Shown one piece after another: positions 8,901 through 18,335 of a DNA stretch of 64,000 nt. Position 1 is the stretch's first letter. Each line of letters begins with the position of its first letter. This stretch comes from Mollicutes bacterium (lineage in GTDB: Bacteria; Bacillota_I; Bacilli_A; RF39; UBA660), in contig SFOJ01000005.1 in NCBI GenBank assembly GCA_004552445.1, forward strand, positions 62,001 through 126,000. The letters run 5' to 3'. The position numbers were made by a program, and so were the translations under genes. Under the pieces are notes generated by a model that saw only the letters and a program-made list of their open reading frames with translations, ran no database searches and was not told the DNA's origin.

Positions 8901-9603
8901 AGAAGAATTTATATTATGTTGTGATAAATTAAATATTAAAATTAATGAAGAATTATACAGTAAATTTTTTACTTATTTTGAGATGCTTGTAGAATGGAAC
9001 AATAAGTTTAATATGACTGCAATTCTTGAAGAAAAAGATGTATTTTTGTTACACTTTTATGATTCATTATGTTTATCTAAAACGGTAAATTTATTTGAGA
9101 AAAAGAGTTTATGTGATTTTGGTACAGGTGCTGGATTTCCTGGACTTCCTATAGCTATAGTTTTTCCAAAAATAAATGTTACCTTAGTTGAATCAAATCA
9201 AAAAAAATGTATGTTCTTGAATGCTGTAAAAAATAAATTAAATTTAAAAAATGTAGAAATAATAAATGATAGAATTGAAAATTACAGTTTGAGTGAACGT
9301 GAGAAATTTGATATAGTTACTTGTAGGGCAGTTACTTCAATACCAATGATAATTGAAATGGCTACACCTTTGGTAAAAGTAAATGGATTACTTGCTCCAT
9401 TAAAGTCTAATTGTGACGAAGAACTAGTTAAATATAGTTATTTAGAAAAAGAAATTGGTATTAGACTTATAAAAAAGGAAGTATATATTTTACCTATAAA
9501 TGCTGCATATAGAGTTATACCAATATATAAAAAAGATAAAATAACTGATAAAAAATATCCTAGAAGTTATAATTCTTTATTAAAAATGTATAAAAATAAA
9601 TAG
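8893..9603 (+). CDS. rsmG: 16S rRNA (guanine-N7)-methyltransferase RsmG (GidB)
   Basis: 236 residues, class I SAM-dependent methyltransferase fold. The SAM loop reads DFGTGAGFPGLPIAI, and the family motifs WNNKFNMTAI near the N-terminus and VTCRAVTSI near the catalytic face are present. It methylates G527 (E. coli numbering) of 16S rRNA. Its start overlaps the end of mnmG, so translation is coupled. Confidence 0.96.
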   Translation: MNKEEFILCCDKLNIKINEELYSKFFTYFEMLVEWNNKFNMTAILEEKDVFLLHFYDSLCLSKTVNLFEKKSLCDFGTGAGFPGLPIAIVFPKINVTLVESNQKKCMFLNAVKNKLNLKNVEIINDRIENYSLSEREKFDIVTCRAVTSIPMIIEMATPLVKVNGLLAPLKSNCDEELVKYSYLEKEIGIRLIKKEVYILPINAAYRVIPIYKKDKITDKKYPRSYNSLLKMYKNK

Positions 9604-9682
9604 TAAATATCTAGTTATTAACTTGATAAAAACTTTAAAATGCTTTAAAATGAATATATAGTAGGAAAAAAGGATAGATATT

Positions 9683-10891
9683 ATGGATGAAACTAAAGAA
9701 AAAATTTATTACATACCAGTTGAAGATATTATACCTAATAGATTTCAACCAAGACTTGCTTTTGATGAAAAAGAATTAAATGAACTTGCTAATTCTATTA
9801 TTAAGTATGGTGTTATTCAACCTATAGTACTTAGAAGTATTGGGGAAAAATATGAGATAATTGCGGGTGAAAGAAGATATAAAGCTTCTTGTATTGCTGG
9901 TCTTAAGAAAATTCCTGCTATTATAAACAATACTGATGATAACACTAGTGCTGAGATAGCTTTACTTGAAAATCTTCAAAGAAAAAATTTATCTGTTATA
10001 GAAGAAGCACAATCATATAAAAAACTTATGGATAAAGGTTTTACTCAAGATGATATTGCAACTAAACTTGGTATTAGTCAATCTGCAGTTGCAAATAAAA
10101 TGAGACTTCTAAATTTACCAAAAGAAGTACAAGATGCTCTTTTATATAATAGAATATCTGAAAGACATGCTAGGAGTTTATTATCATTAAATAATGAAGA
10201 TTTACAAAAAAGTTTATTACATAGAATTACTAGTGAAAAATTAACAGTAAAACAAACTGAAGAAGCAGTAAGTGAATTATTAAATAGAGATAAAATTCAA
10301 GAAGAATTACCAACAGATATACAAAAGTTTTTAAAGCCTGAACCTATCCGAGAAACAAAAGAACAAATAATCGGAAACAATGCTGTTGAAGAATATTTGG
10401 ATATTAAGGTTCCAGAAGTTGTTGATATAGAACCTGAAAAATCTGTATTAACAGAATATACTGATGATACTAAAATAATTAATCCATTTCAGTCCGCGCC
10501 AAATATTTCTGCTACAAATATGAATATTGATAATGAAAATGTTCAAAATTCAATTACACCTTTTAGTGAGTCTGTACCTAGTATATCTAATTTATCAGAA
10601 AATTCTAATATTGTTAATGAAACTAATGTTGAAGCTAGTCAACCTAATGAAAAATATTTTAATCCATATAAATTTTCTGAAGAAAGTGTTGATGAAGTTA
10701 AAGAAGAAGAAAATGATAAAGATTCATTATTAAATGAATTTGGTGAAGTTAACTTACCTAAAGTAATAAATAAAGTTAGGGATTTTGTTAATAGTTTATC
10801 TGAAGTGAGTAATTTAATAGAGACTTCAGAAGTTGATTTAACTGATAAATATCAAATAGTTATTGAAATTGATAAGAACACACCTATGTAG
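9683..10891 (+). CDS. noc: ParB/Noc family CTP-dependent DNA-binding protein, probably nucleoid occlusion protein Noc
   Basis: 402 residues. The ParB N-terminal CTPase domain (about 1-115) has IPNRFQPR, AGERRYKAS (CTP-binding GERR motif) and LLENLQRKNLSVIEEA. A helix-turn-helix domain follows (TQDDIATKLGISQSAVANKMRL). A long acidic, Ser/Asn-rich low-complexity linker (about 225-345) and a short C-terminal dimer domain complete it. The position after rsmG without a visible parA favours Noc over Spo0J. Noc and Spo0J are about 285 residues in Bacillus, so the linker is an expansion. No parS-type or Noc-binding palindrome was found nearby. Confidence 0.85.
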   Translation: MDETKEKIYYIPVEDIIPNRFQPRLAFDEKELNELANSIIKYGVIQPIVLRSIGEKYEIIAGERRYKASCIAGLKKIPAIINNTDDNTSAEIALLENLQRKNLSVIEEAQSYKKLMDKGFTQDDIATKLGISQSAVANKMRLLNLPKEVQDALLYNRISERHARSLLSLNNEDLQKSLLHRITSEKLTVKQTEEAVSELLNRDKIQEELPTDIQKFLKPEPIRETKEQIIGNNAVEEYLDIKVPEVVDIEPEKSVLTEYTDDTKIINPFQSAPNISATNMNIDNENVQNSITPFSESVPSISNLSENSNIVNETNVEASQPNEKYFNPYKFSEESVDEVKEEENDKDSLLNEFGEVNLPKVINKVRDFVNSLSEVSNLIETSEVDLTDKYQIVIEIDKNTPM

Positions 10892-10902
10892 TGTGTTTTT
10901 TT
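10877..10902 (+). terminator. Intrinsic terminator overlapping the noc stop codon
   Basis: Arms AACACAC (10877-10883) and GTGTGTT (10891-10897) followed by Ts to 10902. The 5' arm is inside the last codons of the gene. Confidence 0.85.
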
Positions 10903-10988
10903 ACTTTACATTTATTTTTTAAAAAATATTTACTAAAATTATATAAATGTTATAATTAATTTAGAACTATAAGAAAAGAGGTAATCAT

Positions 10989-12143
10989 ATGGGATTAATT
11001 AAAGCACTATCAGGAGCTACTGCATCAGCTTTTGGAGATCAATTTAAGGAGTTTGTTACTTGTCCTTCAGTTTCAAAAAATGTATTAATTCAAAGAGGAA
11101 TAATTAATCATGGTGATGGAAATAAGAATCCTTCTGAAGGAATAATTTCAAATGGAAGTACTATCGTTGTACCTCAAGGTATGGCAATGATGATTATTGA
11201 AAATGGTGAAATTAAAGAATTTACTGCAGATGCTGGTACGTTCTATTTTGATACAAGTAGTGAACCTAGTATTTTTACAGGTAGTTTAGGAAAAGGAATT
11301 ATAGATACTTTTAAAACTATTGGAAAACGTTTTACTTATGGTGGTCAAACTGCTAAAGATCAAAGAGTTTATTACGTAAATTTATTAACTATTACAGGTA
11401 ATAAATTTGGTTCTCCACAACCAAGAAAAATTACTGATGAAAAGTATGGTATGTTAGAAGTTACTTTCTTTGGTGAATATGCTTTTAGAGTAGTAGATCC
11501 AATTATGCTTGTTAATAGTGTTATTGGTGCACATCCAGCTGATACTGTATATTATGAAGATGTTATTGGTACTCAATTACAATCTAAATTCGTTGAAAAA
11601 TTAACTCAAGCAATAACTGTTGTTATGAGAAAACATAAAGTATCTTTTGGTGACATAGGACTTTATAATGGTGATATTTCGGAAGAAATGAATGTATGTT
11701 TAGATGATTCATGGAAGAAGAATTATGGTTTGGAAGTAGTAGATGTTGCTTTAGGTGATATTAATCTTACTGAAGAATCTATGTCTAAAGTTAATAAAAT
11801 TGATGAAGCTACTATTTTTTCAAATAAGAATTTACAATCTGGTTTAATGGCTAGTGCTTCAGCAGATGCTTTAAGAAATGCTTCATCTAATGATAATGGT
11901 GCAATGATGGGATTTATGGGTATGAATATGGCTAGTGGCGCTATAAATAACATGATGGGTGCTGTTAATACAGGAACTGATGTAAATGGTTATAAACCTG
12001 AAACTAATCAACCAGAAATGGGTACTATATTTAATGATGAAGTTAAGGTAGAGGATGTTCCAGAGCCTAAGAAATGTTCAAATTGTGGAGAAGTTGCAAT
12101 AGGAAAATATTGTAGTAATTGTGGAACTAAAATAGAAGAATAA
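10989..12143 (+). CDS. SPFH-domain protein with C-terminal zinc ribbon (YdjI-like)
   Basis: 384 residues. The first 260 or so resemble the SPFH (stomatin/prohibitin) family once labelled virion core protein-like, represented by B. subtilis YdjI: it opens MGLIKALSGATASAFGDQFKEF and has PQGMAMMIIENGEI. A Met/Ala/Asn-rich linker follows (about 295-345). The C-terminus is a zinc ribbon with two CxNCG knuckles (CSNCG and CSNCG near 365 and 377). It is soluble, with no signal peptide, and probably membrane-associated through SPFH oligomers. The exact role is not known. It stands alone with its own ribosome-binding site (AAAGAGG). Confidence 0.8.
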   Translation: MGLIKALSGATASAFGDQFKEFVTCPSVSKNVLIQRGIINHGDGNKNPSEGIISNGSTIVVPQGMAMMIIENGEIKEFTADAGTFYFDTSSEPSIFTGSLGKGIIDTFKTIGKRFTYGGQTAKDQRVYYVNLLTITGNKFGSPQPRKITDEKYGMLEVTFFGEYAFRVVDPIMLVNSVIGAHPADTVYYEDVIGTQLQSKFVEKLTQAITVVMRKHKVSFGDIGLYNGDISEEMNVCLDDSWKKNYGLEVVDVALGDINLTEESMSKVNKIDEATIFSNKNLQSGLMASASADALRNASSNDNGAMMGFMGMNMASGAINNMMGAVNTGTDVNGYKPETNQPEMGTIFNDEVKVEDVPEPKKCSNCGEVAIGKYCSNCGTKIEE

Positions 12144-12147
12144 AAAT

Positions 12148-12173
12148 AAGACTCTTTATTAAGAGTCTTTTAT
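12148..12173. terminator. Bidirectional intrinsic terminator
   Basis: Arms AAGACTCTT (12148-12156) and AAGAGTCTT (12161-12169), loop TATT, with T-rich DNA on the right and A-rich DNA on the left. It serves the convergent SPFH gene and the penicillin-binding protein gene; the stop codon of the latter lies inside the hairpin. Confidence 0.8.
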
Positions 12174-14084
12174 ATTATATAAATCTATATAATTTGGCTC
12201 TGATCCTTTTTCATAATAACAAACAAAACCATTACTATTTATTTCACCTGAAATTGGATCAATTGCGGTGGCAGTTATTCCTTTTGGAATATCATACCAT
12301 TCATTTTTATTGTCTTTTATTGTACTTATAGTTTTAGCCCAAATTTTTTTTGTGATTTTTGAATCTTTTGATTTAACTTCACTATTATCATCATTTCCTG
12401 CCCATACCAACATTAAGTAATTTTTATTATATCCAACTGTCCAGTAGTCTGTTTTAGTACTACCACTTTTAGCTGCATATTTTCCTTTTAAGTCATTTGA
12501 AATACTAACTAATGTAGGTGAAGTGTAATTAATTAAACTATAATTATAAGTTGATGTTAATAAATTATTAAGAATATATACGTATTTTTTATTTAATATA
12601 TAGTCATTATTATATTTATATTCATATAATATTTTACCATTATTATCAGTAATTTTCTCAATTAGATGAGGGGTTTCATGTTTTCCTTCGTTTGCTAATG
12701 TTATAAATCCATTACTATAATCAATCATATTTATTTCGGTTGTTCCAAGTGCGGAGGATGCATTTTCTTTTACTTCCGTTTTAATTCCTACTTTTTTAGT
12801 TATTTTACTTAATGAATCTGTACCTAAAAATAGATGTGTTTTCATTGCATATATATTATCTGAATATGCTATTGCACTTAGCATAGATATGTTTTTATTT
12901 GCATATACATTTCCTGCATTTTTAGGAGAATACATAGTATCTCCAAGATTAAATGTTGTTCTTTCACTTAAAAATGTACTAGAAGGTGTAAAACCATTTT
13001 CAAGTGCACTATAATATAGAAAGGGTTTTATAGTTGAACCAACTTGTCTTCTTGAAGAATAAGCTCTATTATATTGTGATTTTGAATAATCTTTTCCACC
13101 AATTAAAGCTACTATTTTACCATTACTTGGCGTAATTACGATAGATGCAACTTGTAAACTAGAGTTCTTCATTTCTTTATCTATGTTATTTTCTATGTTT
13201 TTTTGTACATCTTTATCCAAATTTGTATATATTTTAAGACTTTCCATGTCTAAAAGTGATGATGGTATTTCTTTTATATTAGATAATTCTTTTAATACTG
13301 CATCTCTATAATAATATATACTTGATAATTCTACTTTATCATTTTTAGCATAAAAATTAAGTGGTTCATTAAATGCTTTATTCATTTCATCTTTTGAAAT
13401 ATATTTATTTTTAACCATACTTATAAGTACATTTTTTTGTCTTTCTTTTGCATTTTTATAGTTTGTTACGGGATTATAGTAACTTGGATTTTTTGGTATT
13501 CCTACAATAATAGAGGCTTCAGCTAAAGATAGGTCTTTTGGTTCTTTGTTAAAATAATATTTACTAGCTTCTTTTATTCCATAGTTACCTGCACCAAAAT
13601 CTATTGTATTTAAGTATCCTTCTAAAATTTCATTTTTTGAATAATGAGTTTCTAATTCTAAAGTAAGAAGTGCTTCTTGTATTTTTCTTTCCCAAGTTTT
13701 ATTAAATGTTAAGTATAAATTTTTAACATATTGTTGCGATATTGTTGAAGCTCCTTCTTTAAGTTTTTTACTTTTTAAATTTACTAACATAGCTTTTGCT
13801 ATTCTTAGATAATCAAATCCTTTATGATTATAAAAGTTTTTATCTTCAATAGAAACTATAGAATTTTTTACATAGTCACTTATATTATTTAATTCTACAT
13901 AATCATTTTTGTCTCTCTCTTTGAATAAATCATTACCATATTTATCATAATAAGTTATGCTTTTACTTGTATTAATATTGAACTTAGGTGTGATAAAAGC
14001 ATAAACGTAAAAACTTAAAATTATTATAATAATAGAGAAAAAACTGAATATAAATATTTTAGTTAATAATAGTATTTTTTTCAT
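12159..14084 (-). CDS. class A penicillin-binding protein (PBP1a-type transglycosylase/transpeptidase)
   Basis: 641 residues. A signal anchor is at about 8-30. The glycosyltransferase family 51 domain follows, with the catalytic Glu in VSIEDKNFYNHKG and the motif EGASTISQQYVKN. The transpeptidase domain has SxxK as STIK (in QVGSTIKPF), SxN as SDN (AIAYSDNIYA) and KS/TG as KSGSTKTDYW. It polymerises and cross-links peptidoglycan outside the membrane. It points towards the origin, against most neighbours, and ends at a shared terminator. Its presence shows that the organism makes a cell wall. Confidence 0.95.
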   Translation of the reverse strand: MKKILLLTKIFIFSFFSIIIIILSFYVYAFITPKFNINTSKSITYYDKYGNDLFKERDKNDYVELNNISDYVKNSIVSIEDKNFYNHKGFDYLRIAKAMLVNLKSKKLKEGASTISQQYVKNLYLTFNKTWERKIQEALLTLELETHYSKNEILEGYLNTIDFGAGNYGIKEASKYYFNKEPKDLSLAEASIIVGIPKNPSYYNPVTNYKNAKERQKNVLISMVKNKYISKDEMNKAFNEPLNFYAKNDKVELSSIYYYRDAVLKELSNIKEIPSSLLDMESLKIYTNLDKDVQKNIENNIDKEMKNSSLQVASIVITPSNGKIVALIGGKDYSKSQYNRAYSSRRQVGSTIKPFLYYSALENGFTPSSTFLSERTTFNLGDTMYSPKNAGNVYANKNISMLSAIAYSDNIYAMKTHLFLGTDSLSKITKKVGIKTEVKENASSALGTTEINMIDYSNGFITLANEGKHETPHLIEKITDNNGKILYEYKYNNDYILNKKYVYILNNLLTSTYNYSLINYTSPTLVSISNDLKGKYAAKSGSTKTDYWTVGYNKNYLMLVWAGNDDNSEVKSKDSKITKKIWAKTISTIKDNKNEWYDIPKGITATAIDPISGEINSNGFVCYYEKGSEPNYIDLYNIKDS

Positions 14085-14200
14085 ATCATTTACTCCATTA
14101 ATTATTATGTATTGTAAATAAAAAAAAATACTTGATTTATATAAAAAAATATGTATAATTTTAAGGGAAAGAAAAATTAGTCTTAAGGAGGCTTTTATTA

Positions 14201-14647
14201 ATGAAATTTAAAACTATAAATAAAGAAGATTTAGAGACGATGCCATTTGATGACATTGCTTATATAATATTAAAAGAAAAAGGAAAAAAGATGAAGATTA
14301 ATGACATATTTAAGATAATATGTGATGAACTTAATCTTGGTGAAGATGCATTTGAAAATCAGATAGCTGATTTCTTTGCATTACTTGCAACTGAAAAAAG
14401 ATTTATTCAACTTGAAAAGGGATATTGGGATTTAAGAGAGAATCATACGTCTGAAATTAATATTAAAGATATAGAAGAAGAACTTGAAGATGATGAACTA
14501 ACTGAAGAGAAAGAAGATGAAGATATAGAAGATCATGAGAGTGACTTTTATGATGATATTGATGAAACTGATGATGATGATACTGATGATGACTTAAGAG
14601 ATTTAGTTATTGTTGATGAAGGATATGAAGATGAATCAGACTTGTAG
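14201..14647 (+). CDS. rpoE: DNA-directed RNA polymerase delta subunit
   Basis: 148 residues. The N-terminal HARE-HTH-type domain (1-85) includes MPFDDIAYIILKEKGKKMKI, FFALLATEKRFIQLEKGYWDLR. The tail from about 95 is almost entirely Asp and Glu. This two-part plan is specific to the delta factor of Bacillota, which speeds RNA polymerase recycling and makes promoters sensitive to initiating NTP. A strong AAGGAGG ribosome-binding site precedes it. It starts the rpoE-prfA-prmC group. Confidence 0.95.
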   Translation: MKFKTINKEDLETMPFDDIAYIILKEKGKKMKINDIFKIICDELNLGEDAFENQIADFFALLATEKRFIQLEKGYWDLRENHTSEINIKDIEEELEDDELTEEKEDEDIEDHESDFYDDIDETDDDDTDDDLRDLVIVDEGYEDESDL

Positions 14648-14684
14648 CGAAGCTTTCTTAAATATTTAATAAAGGAGTGGAAAT

Positions 14685-15746
14685 ATGAAAGAAAGATTAG
14701 AAATAATACAAGAAAGATATGATAATTTAAATCTAGAATTATTAAAACCTGAAGTATATAATGATTATAAGAAGATGCAAGCTATCTCTAAAGAAAAGAA
14801 TTCTATTGAACCTATTGTCCAGACATATAAAAAATATAATACTATTCTAGATGATATAGAAGCTGCTAAGGAAATGTCTAAAGATCCTGATATGAAAGAG
14901 TTTGCTTTAGCAGAAATAGATAATTTACATAATGAAAAAGAAAATTTAGAAAGTAAATTAAAAATAATGCTTTTACCTAAAGATCCAAATGATGAAAAAA
15001 ATGTTATTATTGAGATTCGTGGTGCAGCTGGAGGAGATGAAGCTAATATCTTTGCAGGAGATTTATTTAGAATGTATACTAAATATGCTGAAAAGCAAGG
15101 ATGGAAACTTGAAGTAACTCATGAAGTACCTGGTGAAAGTGGTGGTTATTCTCAAATAGAATTTATGCTTAGTGGAGAAAGTGTTTATTCTAAATTAAAG
15201 TATGAAAGTGGTGCTCATAGAGTTCAAAGAGTTCCTGAAACTGAATCAGCAGGTAGAGTACATACCAGTACTGCAACTGTACTTGTAATGCCTGAAGCTG
15301 AAGAAATTGACGTTGAAATTAAAGATAGTGATATTAGAATAGATATAACTCGAAGTAGTGGAGCTGGAGGACAATGTGTTAATACTACAGATTCAGCTGT
15401 TAGAGTTACACATATACCAACTAATATAGTGGTTTATTGTCAAGTAGAAAGAAGTCAAATAAAGAATAAAGAAAGAGCACTTCAAATATTGAAAACAAGA
15501 CTTTATGATTTAAAACAAAGAGAACAAGACGAAAAACTTGGTAATGAAAGAAGAAGTAAAATAGGTACTGGGGATAGAGCAGAAAAAATTAGAACATATA
15601 ATTATCCACAAAATAGATTAACTGATCATAGAATTAACTATACAGTAATGCATTTGGATAAAATTATGGAAGGTGACTTAGAAGATTTAATTAATGCGTT
15701 AATTGCTGAAGATGAAAGAATGAGACTTGAAGAACATAATGATTAA
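14685..15746 (+). CDS. prfA: peptide chain release factor 1
   Basis: 353 residues, the typical RF1 length. The peptidyl-tRNA hydrolysis motif GGQ lies in SSGAGGQCVNTTDSAVR, and the stop-codon recognition tripeptide PxT reads PET in RVPETESAGRVHTS, a pattern of RF1 rather than RF2 (SPF). It terminates at UAA and UAG. Stop codons in this window are mostly TAA and TAG, in keeping with heavy RF1 use. It overlaps prmC, whose product methylates the Gln of GGQ. Confidence 0.98.
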   Translation: MKERLEIIQERYDNLNLELLKPEVYNDYKKMQAISKEKNSIEPIVQTYKKYNTILDDIEAAKEMSKDPDMKEFALAEIDNLHNEKENLESKLKIMLLPKDPNDEKNVIIEIRGAAGGDEANIFAGDLFRMYTKYAEKQGWKLEVTHEVPGESGGYSQIEFMLSGESVYSKLKYESGAHRVQRVPETESAGRVHTSTATVLVMPEAEEIDVEIKDSDIRIDITRSSGAGGQCVNTTDSAVRVTHIPTNIVVYCQVERSQIKNKERALQILKTRLYDLKQREQDEKLGNERRSKIGTGDRAEKIRTYNYPQNRLTDHRINYTVMHLDKIMEGDLEDLINALIAEDERMRLEEHND

Positions 15747-16479
15747 TAAAATAATGTCTTTAGGATTTAGTCGTCCTGAAAGTGAAGAATTAGTTAAAGT
15801 AAGTAAAAATATTGAAGAAGATTATAAAAAATTATTAGAAGGATACCCTATACAATATCTTATTGGATATGTTGACTTTTATGGATATAAAATATATGTT
15901 AATGAGAATGTTTTAATACCTAGATATGAAACAGAATACTTAGTTCAAAAAACTATTAATTATTCTAAAAAAATTTTTAATGATAAATTAGATATACTTG
16001 ATTTAGGTACTGGTAGTGGAGCTATAAGTATTGTTTTGGGAAGAGAATTAAATTCAATTGTTACCGGTGTGGATATATCAGAGGATGCTTTAAATGTTGC
16101 AAAAAAGAATGCTATTGAAAATAAAGTTAGTATTAATTTTATTAAAAGTAATATGTTAGATAGTGTTGAAGGTAAATATGATATAGTAGTAAGTAATCCA
16201 CCATATATAGATATTGATGAAAAAATAATGGATTCTGTTAAAAAATATGAACCACATTTGGCATTGTATGCTAAAGATAATGGATTATATTTTTATAAGA
16301 ATATATTATCTAATATTAAACCATATTTAAAAGAAAGATTTATAATTGCTTTTGAAATAGGATGGTGGCAAGGATCTCTAATTGAGAAGATCGCACAAGA
16401 ATATTTTGAAAATTCAAATATTTTAATTGAAAAGGATTTAACTAATAGAGATAGATATATATTTATAATAAATGAATAA
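15739..16479 (+). CDS. prmC: peptide chain release factor N5-glutamine methyltransferase PrmC (HemK)
   Basis: About 246 residues starting at the ATG at 15739, which overlaps the prfA stop by 8 bases; a TTG at 15727 is an alternative in-frame start. The SAM motif DLGTGSGAISIVLG and the catalytic NPPY (VSNPPYIDI) are intact, as is PIQYLIGYVDFYG in the N-terminal domain. It methylates the GGQ glutamine of release factors 1 and 2. Gene order prfA-prmC is standard for Bacillota. Confidence 0.96.
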   Translation: MINKIMSLGFSRPESEELVKVSKNIEEDYKKLLEGYPIQYLIGYVDFYGYKIYVNENVLIPRYETEYLVQKTINYSKKIFNDKLDILDLGTGSGAISIVLGRELNSIVTGVDISEDALNVAKKNAIENKVSINFIKSNMLDSVEGKYDIVVSNPPYIDIDEKIMDSVKKYEPHLALYAKDNGLYFYKNILSNIKPYLKERFIIAFEIGWWQGSLIEKIAQEYFENSNILIEKDLTNRDRYIFIINE

Positions 16480-16486
16480 AAAAATA

Positions 16487-16523
16487 AAAAACCAACCAAT
16501 ATTAAATTGAAAGGTTGGTTTTT
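16487..16523 (+). terminator. Intrinsic terminator before spoIIR
   Basis: Arms AAAAACCAACC (16487-16497) and GGTTGGTTTTT (16513-16523), a perfect 11-base stem with its T run in the 3' arm. It ends two bases before the ATG of the spoIIR-like gene, so the hairpin must also hide or replace that gene's ribosome-binding site. Confidence 0.85.
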
Positions 16524-16525
16524 AA

Positions 16526-17029
16526 ATGAAGAGAATAATATGTTTTTTATTAATTGTTGTAATGATTTTGATTATTTCTAAACCTAGATATGATTTAAGT
16601 GGAGATATGGTAAGATTTAGAGTAATACCTAATAGTAATTCTTCTATAGATATTTTAGTTAAAGAAAAAGTTATTAACGAATTATCAACATTATTATTTA
16701 AAGATTCTAATGATATAAATGAAACACGTAATAATGTAGTTAGCAATCTAGATAAAATAAACTCAAGTATTGATAAAATATTTGATGAAAATAATTATAA
16801 TTTAAAGTATAAAGTTAGGTATGGTATGAACTATTTTCCTAGTAAAGAATATAATGATATTAGGTTTGAGGCAGGTAATTATGAAAGTTTAGTTGTAGAA
16901 ATTGGTGAAGCTAAAGGTAATAATTATTGGTGTATTTTATATCCTCCGCTTTGTATGGTTGATTATGAAAATAATAATAAAATAGAATATAAATCTAAAA
17001 TAATAGAAATAATTTCAAATTTATTTTAA
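16526..17029 (+). CDS. spoIIR: stage II sporulation protein R-like
   Basis: 167 residues. A short N-terminal membrane or signal segment (5-18) is followed by the SpoIIR pattern: VRFRVIPNSNSSIDILVKEKV near 32-52, and the C-terminal block FEAGNYESLVVEIGEAKGNNYWCILYPPLCMV. SpoIIR is the forespore signal that makes SpoIIGA process pro-sigma-E. B. subtilis spoIIR also lies just after prfA and prmC, which supports orthology. No separate Shine-Dalgarno is visible: the start codon abuts a strong terminator hairpin. This suggests sporulation ability now or in the recent past. Confidence 0.85.
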   Translation: MKRIICFLLIVVMILIISKPRYDLSGDMVRFRVIPNSNSSIDILVKEKVINELSTLLFKDSNDINETRNNVVSNLDKINSSIDKIFDENNYNLKYKVRYGMNYFPSKEYNDIRFEAGNYESLVVEIGEAKGNNYWCILYPPLCMVDYENNNKIEYKSKIIEIISNLF

Positions 17030-17112
17030 TGTAAACAATGCCTAAAAACTGTTTAATTAATTGATAAAATCTTTATTTAATAGTATATTATAATTAGAAA
17101 GGCATGGTGTTT

Positions 17113-18313
17113 ATGTCAAAGATAACTATAGAAGGTAACCATAGGTTATCTGGAGAAATTAAAATTAGTGGAGCTAAGAATAGTGCAGTTGCATTAATAC
17201 CTACTGCATTACTTGCTAAAACTAAAAGTGTTATATATAATGTACCTACTATAAGTGATATCGAATATTTGATAAAAATATTAGAATTACTTAATTGTAA
17301 AGTTGAACATAGGGAAGATGCATTATATATAGATTCTTCTAATCTTGAAAATAAACCAATACCTGAAGAATTAAGTGTTCAAATGAGAGCATCTTATTAT
17401 TTTATGGGAGTTTTACTTGCTAAGTTTGGAAGAGTTGAAATGTCTTTTCCAGGTGGATGTAATATAGGTGCAAGACCAATTGATATTCACATTAAAGGTT
17501 TTGAACAATTAGGTGCAAAGGTAGAAATAATAAAAAATAGATATATTATTACAGCTGATAAGTTAGTTGGTAAGAGAATATATTTTGACTTTCCTAGTGT
17601 TGGAGCTACTATAAATGTTATGCTTGCTGCTGTTGGTGCTGAAGGTACAACAATTATAGATAATGCTGCTATGGAACCAGAAATTGTTAATGTAGCGTCA
17701 TTCTTAATTAATATGGGTGTTAAGATTACTGGAGCTGGAACAAAACGTATTGAAATAGAAGGCACTAAAAATTTAGATAATGGTGTTATTGAAGTTTTCC
17801 CAGATAGAATTGAAAGTGGAACATATATAATTATTGGTGCTTTGCTTGGAGATAATTTAAGAATTAAAGGAATTATAAAAGAGCATATTGAAGCTTTATT
17901 AATGAAACTTAAAGAAATTGGTGTTGAATATAAAATAGAATCTGATGTGCTTACAATATCCAAATGCGAACATTTGAAATCAACGTATATTAAAACTTTG
18001 GTTTTTCCTGGATTTCCAACTGATTTACAACAGCCAATGACAACATTATTAACACAAGCTGAAGGAAAATCTATTGTTGAAGAAACTTTATATGAAAATA
18101 GATTTAAAAATACTTGAAGTAAAGGGTCCTCGTAAATTAAAAGGAACTAAAGTTATTGCAACTGATTTAAGAGGTGGAGCATCATTATTGATTGCTGGTC
18201 TTATTGCAGATGGTGTAACTGAAATAGAAAGTAGTGAATATATTTTAAGAGGATATGGGGATGTTGATAAGAAACTTGCAAATGTGGGTGCTAAAATAAA
18301 AGTAACTGAGTAA
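17113..18313 (+). pseudogene. murA: UDP-N-acetylglucosamine 1-carboxyvinyltransferase MurA, disrupted by a deletion/frameshift
   Basis: The first frame (ATG 17104 or 17113 to TGA 18115) has the MurA fold including the catalytic-Cys loop FPGGCNIGARPIDIH. It stops right after ETLYENRFKNT, where normal MurA continues for some 80 residues. The rest of the protein, from about KILEVKGPRKLKGTKV to the end at 18313, is in another frame and is well conserved (ATDLRGGASLLIAGLIADG). About 18-20 residues between these points are absent, so this is a deletion of some 50-60 bases that is not a multiple of three. MurA performs the first committed step of peptidoglycan synthesis, so a second murA or a sequence error is likely. 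Confidence 0.85.
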
Positions 18314-18335
18314 TATTTATTAGGTGATATAAATC

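Noticed and set aside
9683..12000. parS or Noc-binding palindromes near noc
   Set aside because: No TGTTTCACGTGAAACA-like or ATTTCCCGGGAAAT-like site was seen in the window.
17104..18313. Programmed frameshift in murA
   Set aside because: No slippery site with a downstream stimulator is seen, and conserved residues are missing between the frames, so this is a deletion rather than recoding.
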